Source: an uncultured Clostridia bacterium
GTDB lineage: Bacteria > Bacillota > Clostridia > Christensenellales > Borkfalkiaceae
Direction: 5' to 3'
Length of the DNA: 64,000 nt
Assembly (NCBI GenBank): GCA_944337235.1
Contig: CALVLK010000001.1
Coordinates: 1 to 64,000, forward strand
Of the stretch, positions 16,475-26,860 are shown one piece after another. The notes beneath the pieces were generated by a model. It was given only the letters and a program-made list of their open reading frames with translations, was not told the origin of the DNA and searched no databases. The translations under genes were made by a program, and so were the position numbers. How positions within the stretch are numbered: the stretch's first letter is position 1; each line of letters opens with the position of its first letter.

Positions 16475-18505
16475 ATGCAAATCGAGGATCTCAACAAAAA
16501 GGAAAAAGAAACGGATTTTCCGCTGTATCTCTACCATCACGGCAAGAACGAGCGGATCTATGAATTGTTTGGCGCGCACAAGGCAGAGTGCAACGGTGAA
16601 ACAGGGTATGTCTTTCGCGTGTGGGCTCCCCACGCCAGGAGCGTCTCCGTCGTGGGCGACTTCAATCAGTGGAGGGTGGGTGCGCACGAAATGCACCGCA
16701 TGGCCGATAACGAATCGTTCGAGCTGTTCATTCCCGGGCTGAAGGAGTACGACCTCTATAAATATTGCATCACCGCGCAGGACGGGCGCCAGCTGATGAA
16801 GGCGGATCCCGTCGGGTTCCATACCGAAACGCCGCCTGCGACCGCCTCCAAATTGTATGATCTGGAGGGGCATGTCTGGCAGGACGGGGAATATTTTCAG
16901 AAGCTCCGTCACACGGACCGCTTCTCGACGCCCATGAACATCTACGAGGTGAATCTGCTCTCATGGAAGCGGCACGAGGACGGGAATTTCTATTCCTATC
17001 TCGATCTTGCCCGCGAACTTGTGCCCTATGTCAAGGAGATGGGATACACGCACGTCGAATTTATGCCCATCACCGAATTTCCCTACGAGGGATCGTGGGG
17101 ATATCAGGTGACGGGGTATTTTGCCGTCACCTCGCGCATGGGAACGCCCAAGGATTTCATGACGCTCGTCGACGCATTTCACCAGACCGGCATCGGGGTC
17201 ATCCTCGACTGGGTCCCCGCGCATTTCCCCAAGGATGCGCACGGACTGTATGAGTTCGACGGGCAGCCGCTGTATGAGAGCAGCCAGTGGGACAGAATGG
17301 AGCATAAGAGCTGGGGAACGCGCCGCTTCGACTACGGCAGGAACGAGGTGCTCTCCTTCCTCATCTCCGGCGCATGTTTCTTCTTCGATAAATTCCATGT
17401 AGACGGGCTGCGCGTCGACGCGGTGGCGTCGATGCTCTATCTCGATTACGACAAGCGCCCAGGCGAGTGGGTGCCGAACATCTATGGCGAAAACAAGAAT
17501 CTCGAGGCGATCGCTTTCCTGCGCAAGCTGAACGAGGCGGTGTTCCTGCGCTTCCCGTATGCGCTGATGATCGCAGAGGAATCGACGGCGTGGGGACTTG
17601 TGACCAAGCCCGGCTCTGTGGGCGGATTGGGCTTCAATTATAAGTGGAACATGGGTTGGATGAACGATATGCTCTCCTACCTCTGCCTCAATCCCTTCTT
17701 CCGCATGAACAATCACAACAAGCTCACCTTTTCGATGATGTACGCCTTCTCCGAGAACTATGTGCTGCCCATCTCGCATGACGAGGTGGTGTACGGAAAG
17801 GGCTCGCTCATCAACAAGATGCCGGGCGAGTACGAGGAAAAGTTTGCGGGCGTAAGGTGCTTCCTGGGCTACATGATGGCGCATCCCGGCAAGAAGCTCA
17901 ACTTCATGGGCTATGAGTTCGGGCAGTTCAAGGAATGGGATTATCATGAGGGGCTGGAATTTTTCCTGCGCGATCAATATGAATTGCACGGAAAGCTCTC
18001 TGAATATGTAAAAGAACTGAACAATTTCTATAAGAATACGCCTGCATTCTATGAGATCGAGGATTCGTGGGACGGCTTTGAATGGCTCGCTCCCGACGAC
18101 GCCGATCGCAATATCGTCTCGTTCATCCGCCGCGACAGAGCGGGCAACGAGGTGATCATGATCGCAAGTTTTTCGGGCGCGGACGCGCCGGACTATTTGC
18201 TCGGCGTAAACAAGCGCGGCAAATATCGCGTCGTCTTCTATTCCGACGAGGAAAAGTACGGCGGCAACGGGAAGCCGAGGAAGCGCGTGTATACGGCGGT
18301 GAAAAAGCCCAGCCACGGAAAGCAGTATTCCATTCCCGTACCCATGAACAAGTTCAGCTGCATGTATCTCGTGCGCGAACCCGATCCCGTCAAACCCGAA
18401 GAGAAGGGCGCGGGGCAGGGCGCAAAGAAGACTGCTGCCAAGAAGACCGTTTCGGCTAAATCCGCTTCGCAAAGCGGTAAAAATAGCGCAAAGAAAGCAA
18501 AATAA
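16475..18505 (+). CDS. glgB: 1,4-alpha-glucan branching enzyme with Lys/Ala-rich tail
   Basis: Makes alpha-1,6 branches in glycogen (GH13). About 676 residues: an N-terminal beta-sandwich (CBM48-like, FRVWAPHARSVSVVGDFNQW), the catalytic barrel with nucleophile Asp in GLRVDAVASM, acid/base Glu in MIAEEST, and the transition-state Asp in ISHDEVVYG, then an all-beta C-terminal domain. I start it at ATG 16475 (AGGGGA 6-11 nt upstream), downstream of the promoter. The last 30 or so residues, after GAGQGAKKTAAKKTV, are Lys/Ala/Ser-rich and outside the enzyme fold. First gene of the glgB-C-D-A-P-amylase operon. Confidence 0.95.
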   Translation: MQIEDLNKKEKETDFPLYLYHHGKNERIYELFGAHKAECNGETGYVFRVWAPHARSVSVVGDFNQWRVGAHEMHRMADNESFELFIPGLKEYDLYKYCITAQDGRQLMKADPVGFHTETPPATASKLYDLEGHVWQDGEYFQKLRHTDRFSTPMNIYEVNLLSWKRHEDGNFYSYLDLARELVPYVKEMGYTHVEFMPITEFPYEGSWGYQVTGYFAVTSRMGTPKDFMTLVDAFHQTGIGVILDWVPAHFPKDAHGLYEFDGQPLYESSQWDRMEHKSWGTRRFDYGRNEVLSFLISGACFFFDKFHVDGLRVDAVASMLYLDYDKRPGEWVPNIYGENKNLEAIAFLRKLNEAVFLRFPYALMIAEESTAWGLVTKPGSVGGLGFNYKWNMGWMNDMLSYLCLNPFFRMNNHNKLTFSMMYAFSENYVLPISHDEVVYGKGSLINKMPGEYEEKFAGVRCFLGYMMAHPGKKLNFMGYEFGQFKEWDYHEGLEFFLRDQYELHGKLSEYVKELNNFYKNTPAFYEIEDSWDGFEWLAPDDADRNIVSFIRRDRAGNEVIMIASFSGADAPDYLLGVNKRGKYRVVFYSDEEKYGGNGKPRKRVYTAVKKPSHGKQYSIPVPMNKFSCMYLVREPDPVKPEEKGAGQGAKKTAAKKTVSAKSASQSGKNSAKKAK

Positions 18506-18517
18506 GGGGGCATAATC

Positions 18518-19714
18518 ATGCAAAGAAAAAAAGAATGTGTTGCAATGTTGCTCGCGGGCGGACAGGGGAGCCGTCTGTACGCACTCACGAATAACATTGC
18601 AAAACCCGCAGTAGCATTTGGCGCGAAGTATCGTATCATCGATTTCCCGCTCAGCAACTGCATCAATTCGGGGATCGATACCGTGGGCGTTCTCACGCAG
18701 TACATGCCGTTGGAGCTCAACGAGTACATCGGCAACGGCCAGCCGTGGGATCTGGACCGTTCCTTTGGCGGCGTACATATCCTGTCGCCCTATCAGGCAA
18801 AGTCGAGATCTTCCTGGTTTGAAGGGACGGCAAACGCCATCTACCAGAACATGAACTTCATGAAGAAGTACAATCCCGACTATGTGCTCATCCTCTCGGG
18901 CGACCATATCTATAAGATGGACTACTCCGATATGCTGAGGCGCCACATTGAGACCAAGGCAGATTGTACGATCGCCGCCATCGAAGTGCCGCTCAAGGAG
19001 GCCTCCCGGTTCGGTATCCTCAATACCAACCCCGACGGCTCCATCTATCAGTTTGAAGAAAAACCCAAGCAGCCCAAGAGCACGCTCGCTTCCATGGGCA
19101 TCTATATCTTCACTGCAGAAAAGCTCTTCAAATACCTCGAAGAGGACGATGCAGATCCCAATTCGAGCAAGGACTTCGGCAAGAACGTGCTGCCGGCAAT
19201 GCTCAACGCGGGCGAGCGGATGTTCTCGTATAAATTCAGCGGATATTGGAAGGATGTCGGAACGATCGCCTCGCTCTGGGAATCGAACATGGACCTTCTG
19301 GGCGAGGAGCCCGCGTTCGACGTCGGAGACGCAGACTGGAAGATCCATTCCCGCAATCCGCTTGCACCCCCTGAATATATCGGCGACAGCGCATGTGTGA
19401 CCAACTCCATGATCGCGCTCGGCTGCGAGATCGAGGGTACGGTCAAAAATTCCGTTCTGGCGAGCAACGTCGTCGTGGAGGAAGGCGCGACCGTCATAGA
19501 CAGCGTCATCATGGCGGGTACGGTCGTGAAGAAGGGCGCCGTCGTATCGTGCGCGATCATCGACGAGGACTGCGTGATCGAAGAGAATGCGCGGGTCGGC
19601 GGCGAAAAGACGGACGACATCAGCATCGCCGTGCTGGGCAAGAAGGTCACTATCGGTGCGGGCGCCACGGTCGAGGCCGGAAAAATTTTGGATAAAGATT
19701 ATAAGGGGGAGTAA
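18518..19714 (+). CDS. glgC: Glucose-1-phosphate adenylyltransferase, catalytic subunit
   Basis: Makes ADP-glucose, the glycogen precursor. 398 residues: nucleotidyltransferase domain with [20 protein letters not shown] (pyrophosphorylase loop), the [11 protein letters not shown] and [10 protein letters not shown] motifs, GIYIF, and a C-terminal left-handed beta-helix (about 290-398) built of hexapeptide repeats. A GGGGG ribosome-binding site precedes the ATG, 12 nt after glgB. It is followed at once by its paralogue glgD, with which it should form a heteromeric enzyme. Confidence 0.96.
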   Translation: MQRKKECVAMLLAGGQGSRLYALTNNIAKPAVAFGAKYRIIDFPLSNCINSGIDTVGVLTQYMPLELNEYIGNGQPWDLDRSFGGVHILSPYQAKSRSSWFEGTANAIYQNMNFMKKYNPDYVLILSGDHIYKMDYSDMLRRHIETKADCTIAAIEVPLKEASRFGILNTNPDGSIYQFEEKPKQPKSTLASMGIYIFTAEKLFKYLEEDDADPNSSKDFGKNVLPAMLNAGERMFSYKFSGYWKDVGTIASLWESNMDLLGEEPAFDVGDADWKIHSRNPLAPPEYIGDSACVTNSMIALGCEIEGTVKNSVLASNVVVEEGATVIDSVIMAGTVVKKGAVVSCAIIDEDCVIEENARVGGEKTDDISIAVLGKKVTIGAGATVEAGKILDKDYKGE

Positions 19715-19718
19715 CATC

Positions 19719-20831
19719 ATGGCTAATTCGACGGTAGGAGTCATTTTTTCCAACATACACGATCATAATATCCCGGAGCTTTCCCGTCACAGGACGATGG
19801 CGTCCATTCCGTACGGCGGAAGATACCGGCTCATTGACTTTGCGCTTTCCAACATGGTAAACGCAGGGATCACGACGGTCGGGATCGTGACAAAGAACAA
19901 CTATCAGTCCCTGATCGACCACCTCGGCAGCGGTAAGGATTGGGATCTGGCGCGCAAAGACGGCGGCATCATCCTGCTTCCTCCCTTCTCCGACGAGACG
20001 GACGCGCCCTATAACAACCGCCTTGAGGCGCTGAAGGGCATTACGGGATTTCTGACGCACCGCAAGGAGGACTACGTTCTCATTTCCGACTGCGACGGCG
20101 TGGCACATATGGACATCGGCGATATCGTACGCTATCATGTAGAAAAGCACGCAGACATCACCATGGTATACCATGAGGAACCGGACGTCGACTCCTCCTA
20201 TTATATGACCTTTGCCCCCGATGAAACGGGCCGCATCCGCGGACTCAAGATCAACGGAAACGTGACGGAGGGGAAATATAATTGCTATATTAACGTCATG
20301 GTCATCAACCGTGAATTTTTGCTTGACATCATCCAGGACGCCGTGGCACGCGGATTGACGAGCTTTGGCAGGGATATTTTGGTCAAGAGCGTCGATACCC
20401 TCAAGCTGTACGCGTATCGGTTCGACGGCTACTATGCCGGGATCAACTCGCTGCAAAAATATTATAAGCACAGCATGGAGCTGCTCGACAGAAAAGTCCG
20501 TGCAGAGCTGTTCGGCGCGCGCGATATCTATACCAAGATCCGCGACTCCGCGCCCTCGAAGTATAACGACGATGCCGTTGTCAAAAACTCGCTTGTGTCC
20601 GACGGCTGCATCATCGAAGGAACGGTCGAGAACTGCATTCTCTTCCGTGGCGTCAAGGTCGGGAAGGGGAGCGTCATCCGCAACTCCATCATCATGCAGG
20701 ACACGGTCATCGAAACGGGCGTCACGCTCGACTGCGTCATCACGGATAAAAACGTCGTCATCCGTGACAGAAGGCATCTTGCGGGCTGTGCAGAGCTTCC
20801 TTACTTCATTGCAAAGGGAAGAATGTTATGA
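19719..20831 (+). CDS. glgD: Glucose-1-phosphate adenylyltransferase subunit GlgD
   Basis: 370-residue paralogue of GlgC that serves as a regulatory or activating partner in Bacillota. The N-terminus reads VGVIFSNIHDHNIPELS in place of GlgC's AGGQGSRL loop, so pyrophosphorylase chemistry is probably lost. The sugar-nucleotide fold and C-terminal hexapeptide helix (ENCILFRGVKVGKGSVIRN) are kept. The ATG at 19719 lies 4 nt after the glgC stop, with GGGGGA upstream; longer in-frame versions run into glgC. Confidence 0.94.
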   Translation: MANSTVGVIFSNIHDHNIPELSRHRTMASIPYGGRYRLIDFALSNMVNAGITTVGIVTKNNYQSLIDHLGSGKDWDLARKDGGIILLPPFSDETDAPYNNRLEALKGITGFLTHRKEDYVLISDCDGVAHMDIGDIVRYHVEKHADITMVYHEEPDVDSSYYMTFAPDETGRIRGLKINGNVTEGKYNCYINVMVINREFLLDIIQDAVARGLTSFGRDILVKSVDTLKLYAYRFDGYYAGINSLQKYYKHSMELLDRKVRAELFGARDIYTKIRDSAPSKYNDDAVVKNSLVSDGCIIEGTVENCILFRGVKVGKGSVIRNSIIMQDTVIETGVTLDCVITDKNVVIRDRRHLAGCAELPYFIAKGRML

Positions 20832-20864
20832 CGGATTTTTATTGAGAAGGGGGATAAGAAGATT

Positions 20865-22547
20865 ATGAGTACAACGAAAAATACGACGGCTAAGAAAACC
20901 GTTGCAAAAAAGCCGGCATCGGCTGCTGAAAAGAAGGTCAAGGCGGCGCCCGCACCTGCGGAGGTCGTCGCGCAAGAGCCTGTCGCTCCGGTCGAGGCCA
21001 TGGAGGAGGCAACCGCAGCGCCCGTTGCGGAAGCGCAGCCCGAAGCCACGCAGCCCGAAGTTGAGATCGTCGCGGAAGAGATGCCAGCTGAGGAGCAGCC
21101 CGCGCCCGAGATCACGGTAGAGCCCAAGAAAAAGATCCTCTTTGTCGCATCCGAGGCGGCGCCCTTTATTGCTACGGGCGGACTGGCCGAAGTGATCGGC
21201 TCGCTCTCCAAGGCGCTTGCCAAGGATGACAGATTCGATATCCGCGTGATCATTCCGCTCTATCAGGACATCCGTAAGGAATATCGCAAGGATTTCAGAT
21301 TTATCGGGAACATCTTCGTTCCGCTCTCCTGGCGCAATCAATATTGCGGCATCTTCGAATATGTGAAGGACAATGTGACCTTCTATTTCGTCGATAACGA
21401 ATATTACTTCAAGCGCCCCGGCTGCTACGGCTACTACGACGACGGCGAACGCTTTGCTTTCTTCAGCCGCAGCGTCATGGAGATCCTCGGATTTTTGAAC
21501 TTCTATCCGGATATTTTGCACTGCCATGACTGGCAGGCGGCGCTTGCAGCGATCTACTTAAAGACGATCTACTGTTTCCGCCCCGAATATCAGTATATCA
21601 AGGCGGTATTTACCATCCACAACATCGAGTACCAGGGCAAGTATTCGCTCGACATACTCGAAGATCTCTTTGGCATCTCCTATCGCTATCAGAATCTTGT
21701 GGAGTATAACCGCTGCATCAATCTGATGAAGGGCGCGATCGAGTGCTGTGAAATGTTCTCTACGGTCAGCCCCACCTATGCCGGCGAGATTAAGGATCCC
21801 TATTATGCGCATGGGCTCGATCCCATCGTGCGCAGAAATGAGTTCAAACTCTGCGGCATTCTCAACGGCATCGATACAGACTATTACAACCCCGAAACGG
21901 ACAAGGCGCTCTTTGCAAATTACAGCGCAGAAAATCTTGCGCCCAAGGCGATCTGCAAAGAAGAATTGCAGCGCATGCTCAATCTGCCTGTCCGTGCCGA
22001 TGTGCCGATCATCGCTATGATCTCGCGCCTGGTCTCGCACAAGGGTCTCGATCTTGTCAAAGAGGTCATCGAGCAGGTCCTGCGGCAGGATGTGCAGTTC
22101 GTCTTGCTCGGAACGGGCGATTCGATGTACGAGAATTATTTCTCCGACCTCGGCAGAAGATATCAGGGGAAGGTGGTCTCGGTCATCTCGTTCAACTCCG
22201 ATCTTTCCAGAAAGATCTACTCTGGCGCGGATATCTTCCTGATGCCGAGCAAGAGCGAGCCGTGCGGCCTTTCGCAGATGATCGCCTCCCGTTACGGTAC
22301 GGTCGCCATCGTGCGCGAAACGGGCGGTCTGCGCGACAGTATCACCCCCTACGGAGCGGGCGGAAACGGATTTACCTTCCGTGACTATAATGCGTACGAT
22401 ATGCTTTACGTCATCAACGAGGCGATCGGCGTCTATCACAACGAAGAGGAATGGGAGCGCCTTGTCAAGAAGGCAATGACGACCGATTTCTCCTGGAACA
22501 AATCAGCGAAATATTATGAGGGCTTATACCTCGGTATGATCAAGTGA
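20865..22547 (+). CDS. glgA: Glycogen synthase with low-complexity N-terminal extension
   Basis: Transfers glucose from ADP-glucose to glycogen (GT5). 560 residues, about 80 more than usual because of an N-terminal extension: residues 1-30 are Lys/Ala/Thr-rich, 31-87 Ala/Glu/Pro-rich. The GT5 fold starts at KKKILFVASEAAPF near 88. The ADP-glucose loop reads FIATGGLAEV (A103), where many family members have Lys before the TGGL. The C-terminal Rossmann domain includes SRLVSHKGLD, LLGTGDSMYE and PSKSEPCGLSQM. GAAGGGGG precedes the ATG. The extension resembles the GlgB tail encoded three genes upstream. Confidence 0.95.
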   Translation: MSTTKNTTAKKTVAKKPASAAEKKVKAAPAPAEVVAQEPVAPVEAMEEATAAPVAEAQPEATQPEVEIVAEEMPAEEQPAPEITVEPKKKILFVASEAAPFIATGGLAEVIGSLSKALAKDDRFDIRVIIPLYQDIRKEYRKDFRFIGNIFVPLSWRNQYCGIFEYVKDNVTFYFVDNEYYFKRPGCYGYYDDGERFAFFSRSVMEILGFLNFYPDILHCHDWQAALAAIYLKTIYCFRPEYQYIKAVFTIHNIEYQGKYSLDILEDLFGISYRYQNLVEYNRCINLMKGAIECCEMFSTVSPTYAGEIKDPYYAHGLDPIVRRNEFKLCGILNGIDTDYYNPETDKALFANYSAENLAPKAICKEELQRMLNLPVRADVPIIAMISRLVSHKGLDLVKEVIEQVLRQDVQFVLLGTGDSMYENYFSDLGRRYQGKVVSVISFNSDLSRKIYSGADIFLMPSKSEPCGLSQMIASRYGTVAIVRETGGLRDSITPYGAGGNGFTFRDYNAYDMLYVINEAIGVYHNEEEWERLVKKAMTTDFSWNKSAKYYEGLYLGMIK

Positions 22548-22589
22548 CGGGTTTTAACAGTTTTTCAGAATGGAGCATAGATATATAGA

Positions 22590-25013
22590 ATGGAGAATTT
22601 AACGCAACAGGAAGCACAGGCACTGATCAGCGGAAAGCTATCCCGATATTTCGGGGTAGCTGCCGCTGAGGTAACACGCGAGCAGGTCTACAAAGCGGTC
22701 GTCATGAGCGTGAGAGACATCTTACTCGAAAAGCGTCAGAGATTTCATCAGAAGATCAAGGGCGCGCGTGCAAAGCGCGTCTATTATTTGTGTATGGAGT
22801 TTTTGATGGGGCGTTCCCTCAAGAACAATATCTATAATCTCGGGATCGCTGACGCGATCGAGGGCGCGCTCAAACCTTATCATCTCACCCTTGAAGATCT
22901 GTATGAGGAGGAGCCGGACGCAGGGCTCGGCAATGGCGGGCTCGGGCGGCTTGCGGCCTGCTTTTTAGACGGGCTTGCAACGCAGAACTATCCTGCGATG
23001 GGGTTCTGCATCCTCTATCAGTACGGATTGTTCAAGCAGAAAATCGTTGACGGCTGGCAGATGGAGCTTCCCGACGTGTGGCTTCCGGGCGGAGAGTGCT
23101 GGCTGACCCAGCGCAGCGACAAGCAATTCATTATAAAATTTGACGGCGAGATCGAAGAAAAATGGACCGATCACGGCATGGAGACGGTCTACCGTAACGC
23201 CAAGGAGGTCGAAGCGACCGCATACGACATGATGGTGTCGGGCGCCGACTCTGAGGCGGTCAGCGTGCTGCGGCTTTGGCGTTCCCGTGCCGTGCAGAGT
23301 TTTGACATGAACCTCTTTGCGCAGGGGAATTACGACGCCGTCATGCGCGACGATGCCGAAGCGGAACTTATCTCCAAGGTACTCTATCCTGCGGATAATC
23401 ATTTCGAGGGCAAGTCGCTGCGCTTAAAACAGCAATACTTCCTCGTTTCTGCGTCGTTGCAGTGTATCGTTTCCGATCACAAGCGCAGATACGGGTCGCT
23501 TGCGCTGCTGCCGCAGATGGCTGCGATCCACATCAACGATACGCACCCCGCGCTTGCCATTCCCGAACTGATGCGCATCCTTGTCGATGAGAATTTCTTC
23601 GACTGGTCCATCGCATGGAATATCACCACGGCGACATGCGCCTATACCAACCACACTGTGCTTGTCGAGGCGCTCGAGACCTGGTCCGAGGACCTCGTCG
23701 CGCGCCGCCTGCCGCGCATCTATTCCATTCTGAAGGAGATCAACCGCCGCTTTTGCGAGGATCTCTGGATGAAATATCCCGGGGATTGGAATAAGATTTC
23801 GCATATGGCGATCCTGGCCAATCATCAGGTGCGCATGGCGAATCTCAGCGTCATGGGCTCGCACAGCGTCAACGGCGTCTCCGGGCTGCACAGCGAGATC
23901 ATCAAGCAGAGCATCTTCAAGGATTTCTACGACTATACGCCCGCCAAATTTACCAATGTCACCAACGGCATTGCACACAGGCGCTGGCTGAATCAGGCCA
24001 ATCCGGAGCTCTGCGCGCTGATCACCGATTGCATCGGAGATGGCTATGCGCTGGATCCTGAAAAACTGATCGGTTTACGCAAGTTTGAAAATGACAAAAA
24101 TGTTCTTGCGAGGCTTGACGAGATCAAGCGCACCAAGAAGATCCAGTTTTCCAATCATCTTAAAAAGCACCAGGGTGTAATCATCGACCCCGATACTGTA
24201 TTCGACGTGCAGGCGAAGCGCATGCACGAATACAAACGGCAGCTTCTTAACGTGCTTCACATCATCGGCGATTATATCGCGCTGCGCGACAATCCCGATC
24301 TCGATATCCTGCCCAAGACCTACATCTTTGCGGCGAAGGCGGCTGCCGGGTACGAGATCGCAAAGCAGACGATCAAGCTCATCTGCTTCCTTGCCGCTGA
24401 GATCGAAAAGAACCCCCGCATTGCCGAAAAACTGCGTGTTGTCTTTCTTGAAAACTATAACGTTACGATGTCAGAAACACTCATGCCGGCGTCGGAGATT
24501 TCCGAGCAGATTTCGCTTGCGGGCAAGGAAGCGAGCGGCACAGGCAATATGAAGTTTATGATCAACGGCGCACTCACCATCGGCACGCTCGACGGGGCAA
24601 ACGTAGAGATGCAGGAGCGCGTCGGGGCGGAGAACATCTTTATCTTCGGCCTGAATGCGCAGGAGGTGAACGAGATCTGGAGCAGGGGATATAATTCAAG
24701 TTCCTATTACAACCGTGATCCGAACATGCGCCGTATTATCGAGGCGCTCATCGTCGGATTCAACGGCTGTTCCTTCGGTGACATGGCAAACTATCTGCTT
24801 CGCAAGTCCCCCGTGGCCGATCCCTATATGTGTCTTGCTGATCTTGAGTCGTACAGCAAGACGCAGGCTGCGGTCTCTGAATTGTATCGCACGAACAAGT
24901 CCGAATGGAACAAAAAATCCCTTCGGAATATCGCCGAGGCGGGATATTTCTCGGCGGACCGCAGTGTGCGCGAATATGCGCAGAATATCTGGAACCTCAA
25001 GCCCATCAAATAG
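22590..25013 (+). CDS. glgP: Glycogen/maltodextrin phosphorylase
   Basis: 807-residue PLP-dependent phosphorylase releasing glucose-1-phosphate from glycogen ends. The N-terminal half has GLGNGGLGRLAACF and INDTHPALAIPELMR; the C-terminal half has MHEYKRQLLN and the PLP-lysine motif GTGNMKFMINGALTIGTLDG. Length matches the GT35 norm. The ATG has only a weak GGAG 14 nt upstream, although it directly follows glgA. It lets one operon encode both synthesis and breakdown of the storage polymer. Confidence 0.96.
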   Translation: MENLTQQEAQALISGKLSRYFGVAAAEVTREQVYKAVVMSVRDILLEKRQRFHQKIKGARAKRVYYLCMEFLMGRSLKNNIYNLGIADAIEGALKPYHLTLEDLYEEEPDAGLGNGGLGRLAACFLDGLATQNYPAMGFCILYQYGLFKQKIVDGWQMELPDVWLPGGECWLTQRSDKQFIIKFDGEIEEKWTDHGMETVYRNAKEVEATAYDMMVSGADSEAVSVLRLWRSRAVQSFDMNLFAQGNYDAVMRDDAEAELISKVLYPADNHFEGKSLRLKQQYFLVSASLQCIVSDHKRRYGSLALLPQMAAIHINDTHPALAIPELMRILVDENFFDWSIAWNITTATCAYTNHTVLVEALETWSEDLVARRLPRIYSILKEINRRFCEDLWMKYPGDWNKISHMAILANHQVRMANLSVMGSHSVNGVSGLHSEIIKQSIFKDFYDYTPAKFTNVTNGIAHRRWLNQANPELCALITDCIGDGYALDPEKLIGLRKFENDKNVLARLDEIKRTKKIQFSNHLKKHQGVIIDPDTVFDVQAKRMHEYKRQLLNVLHIIGDYIALRDNPDLDILPKTYIFAAKAAAGYEIAKQTIKLICFLAAEIEKNPRIAEKLRVVFLENYNVTMSETLMPASEISEQISLAGKEASGTGNMKFMINGALTIGTLDGANVEMQERVGAENIFIFGLNAQEVNEIWSRGYNSSSYYNRDPNMRRIIEALIVGFNGCSFGDMANYLLRKSPVADPYMCLADLESYSKTQAAVSELYRTNKSEWNKKSLRNIAEAGYFSADRSVREYAQNIWNLKPIK

Positions 25014-25036
25014 TCGTTGCAACCTACGTTAATTTT

Positions 25037-26860
25037 ATGAATTGTTATTATAACCCTACGGACATCGCATGCAAAAATCCCATCGGGGCGTTTGCATGCG
25101 ATGAAATTGTTCATATTCATGTGTTTAAGAATGGAGACGGCGAAGAGGATTCGGCGGAGAACTGTAACATCATTCTGAACAGAGATGGGCAATATAAAAA
25201 GTATTTTCCCATGAAGCGCACGGCCGACGGCTGGCATATCGCGCTTCGTTTTCACCAGTGCGGGCTCTATTTTTATCACTTTCAGATCGGCGGGCGCTAC
25301 CTTGCCTGCGATTCGCTGCACAATGCCGTGTTTGTCAACAGCAATCCCGCATCATGGCAGATAACGGTGTATCGGAAGGGATTCTCTACGCCGGAGTGGT
25401 TCAAGGGCGGCATCATGTATCAGATCTTTCCCGATCGGTTCTGCCGCTCCGGAGAGATGCCTCCGCTTCCGCACAATAAGGTTGCAAGGGAGTGGGGTCA
25501 GCAGCCCTATTTTCGTCCGAACGAGAACGGAAAAGTTCTTAACAATGACTTTTTTGGCGGAAACTTCAAGGGGATCGACGAAAAGCTTGACTATCTCACG
25601 TCGTTGGGTGTGACTACGATCTATTTCAATCCCATTTTCGAGGCATATTCCAATCATCGCTACGATACGGCGGACTATCTTGCGATCGATCCGCTGCTGG
25701 GCACGGAGGACGATTTCGACGCACTGATCGAGGACGCCAAGAGCAACGGCATCCGTGTCATTCTGGACGGCGTATTTAATCATACGGGCTCCGACAGCCG
25801 CTATTTCAATCAGTTTGGAACCTACAACGATCTCGGCGCCTATCAGTCAAAGCAGTCGCCCTATGCCGATTGGTACACATTCCACATTTTTCCCACCGTG
25901 TATGACAGTTGGTGGGGCATCGAAACGCTTCCCGCCATCAACGAGCATTCTGAATCGTTCCAGAAATTCATGTTCGGGGATGACGGCGTGCTCAGGCATT
26001 GGCTGCGTCGCGGGATCGGCGGATATCGCCTGGATGTTGCAGATGAGCTGCCCGATTTTTTTGTAAAAAAACTGCGCAGCGCCGTCAAGGAGGAGATGCC
26101 GGATGCGCTCGTTCTTGGCGAAGTCTGGGAGGACGCCTCCAACAAGATCGCCTATGGCGAACGCAGGCAGTATTTTCAGGGCGAAGAACTTGACAGCGTC
26201 ATGAATTATCCGCTGAAGGACGCGATCATTCAGTACTTAACTGGTGGAAATACGAGGCCTCTGCGTGAAGCGATCGCGATGCTCATCGATAATTATCCGA
26301 AATGCGTGCTCGACTGCCTGATGAATATCCTCGGCACGCATGATACGGTCCGTATTCTGACCGTTCTGGGCGGAAAGCCGTGCCGCAACAAGGAAGAGAT
26401 GGCGGTCACTAAGCTGAGCGATAAAGAGCGTGCGCTGGCGATCACGCGGCTGCACATGGCTGCCGTGCTGCAATTTACGCTGCCTGGCGTCCCCTGTATC
26501 TACTATGGCGATGAGATCGGTATGGAGGGATATCTCGATCCGTTCTGTCGCGGCTGTTACAATTGGGAGCATCCGGACAAATCTCTGCTTGCATTCTATC
26601 GCCGTTTGGGTACGATCCGCGAAAAGAGTCTTCTGCACGTGTTCCGCGACGGCGTCTATCGTGAGATCTTTGCAGACAATACCTGCCTTGTCTATGAGCG
26701 TCGCAGCGCAGAGGGGGCTGCCTACATCTTTGTCAACAATTCGCGTAACGAATACAATGTCCATTTTTGCGGCGCGTATCTCGAATATCTTACCCAGGAA
26801 CATTTTGATAATGAATACCACATCATGCCATATTCCTGCGGAATCATTGGAAAAGCATAG
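25037..26860 (+). CDS. GH13 maltodextrin hydrolase (cyclomaltodextrinase/neopullulanase type)
   Basis: 607 residues. An N-terminal beta domain (about 1-115, CBM34-like) precedes the GH13 barrel: GIMYQIFPDRFCRSG, DGVFNHTGSDS, the nucleophile Asp in GGYRLDVADEL, acid/base Glu in VLGEVWED, and the third Asp in ILGTHDTVR. The intact N-domain and lack of a signal peptide suggest an intracellular GH13_20-like enzyme that trims dextrins left by the phosphorylase. The ATG at 25037 has no Shine-Dalgarno; in-frame codons upstream fall inside glgP. Last gene of the glycogen operon. Exact specificity is not readable. Confidence 0.88.
   Translation: MNCYYNPTDIACKNPIGAFACDEIVHIHVFKNGDGEEDSAENCNIILNRDGQYKKYFPMKRTADGWHIALRFHQCGLYFYHFQIGGRYLACDSLHNAVFVNSNPASWQITVYRKGFSTPEWFKGGIMYQIFPDRFCRSGEMPPLPHNKVAREWGQQPYFRPNENGKVLNNDFFGGNFKGIDEKLDYLTSLGVTTIYFNPIFEAYSNHRYDTADYLAIDPLLGTEDDFDALIEDAKSNGIRVILDGVFNHTGSDSRYFNQFGTYNDLGAYQSKQSPYADWYTFHIFPTVYDSWWGIETLPAINEHSESFQKFMFGDDGVLRHWLRRGIGGYRLDVADELPDFFVKKLRSAVKEEMPDALVLGEVWEDASNKIAYGERRQYFQGEELDSVMNYPLKDAIIQYLTGGNTRPLREAIAMLIDNYPKCVLDCLMNILGTHDTVRILTVLGGKPCRNKEEMAVTKLSDKERALAITRLHMAAVLQFTLPGVPCIYYGDEIGMEGYLDPFCRGCYNWEHPDKSLLAFYRRLGTIREKSLLHVFRDGVYREIFADNTCLVYERRSAEGAAYIFVNNSRNEYNVHFCGAYLEYLTQEHFDNEYHIMPYSCGIIGKA

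Noticed and set aside
16961..19756. 931-codon open frame on the - strand across glgB and glgC
   Set aside because: It lies fully antisense to two unmistakable enzymes, has no ribosome-binding site or family motifs, and its composition (His/Arg/Asp-rich) is typical of antisense frames in GC-rich coding DNA.
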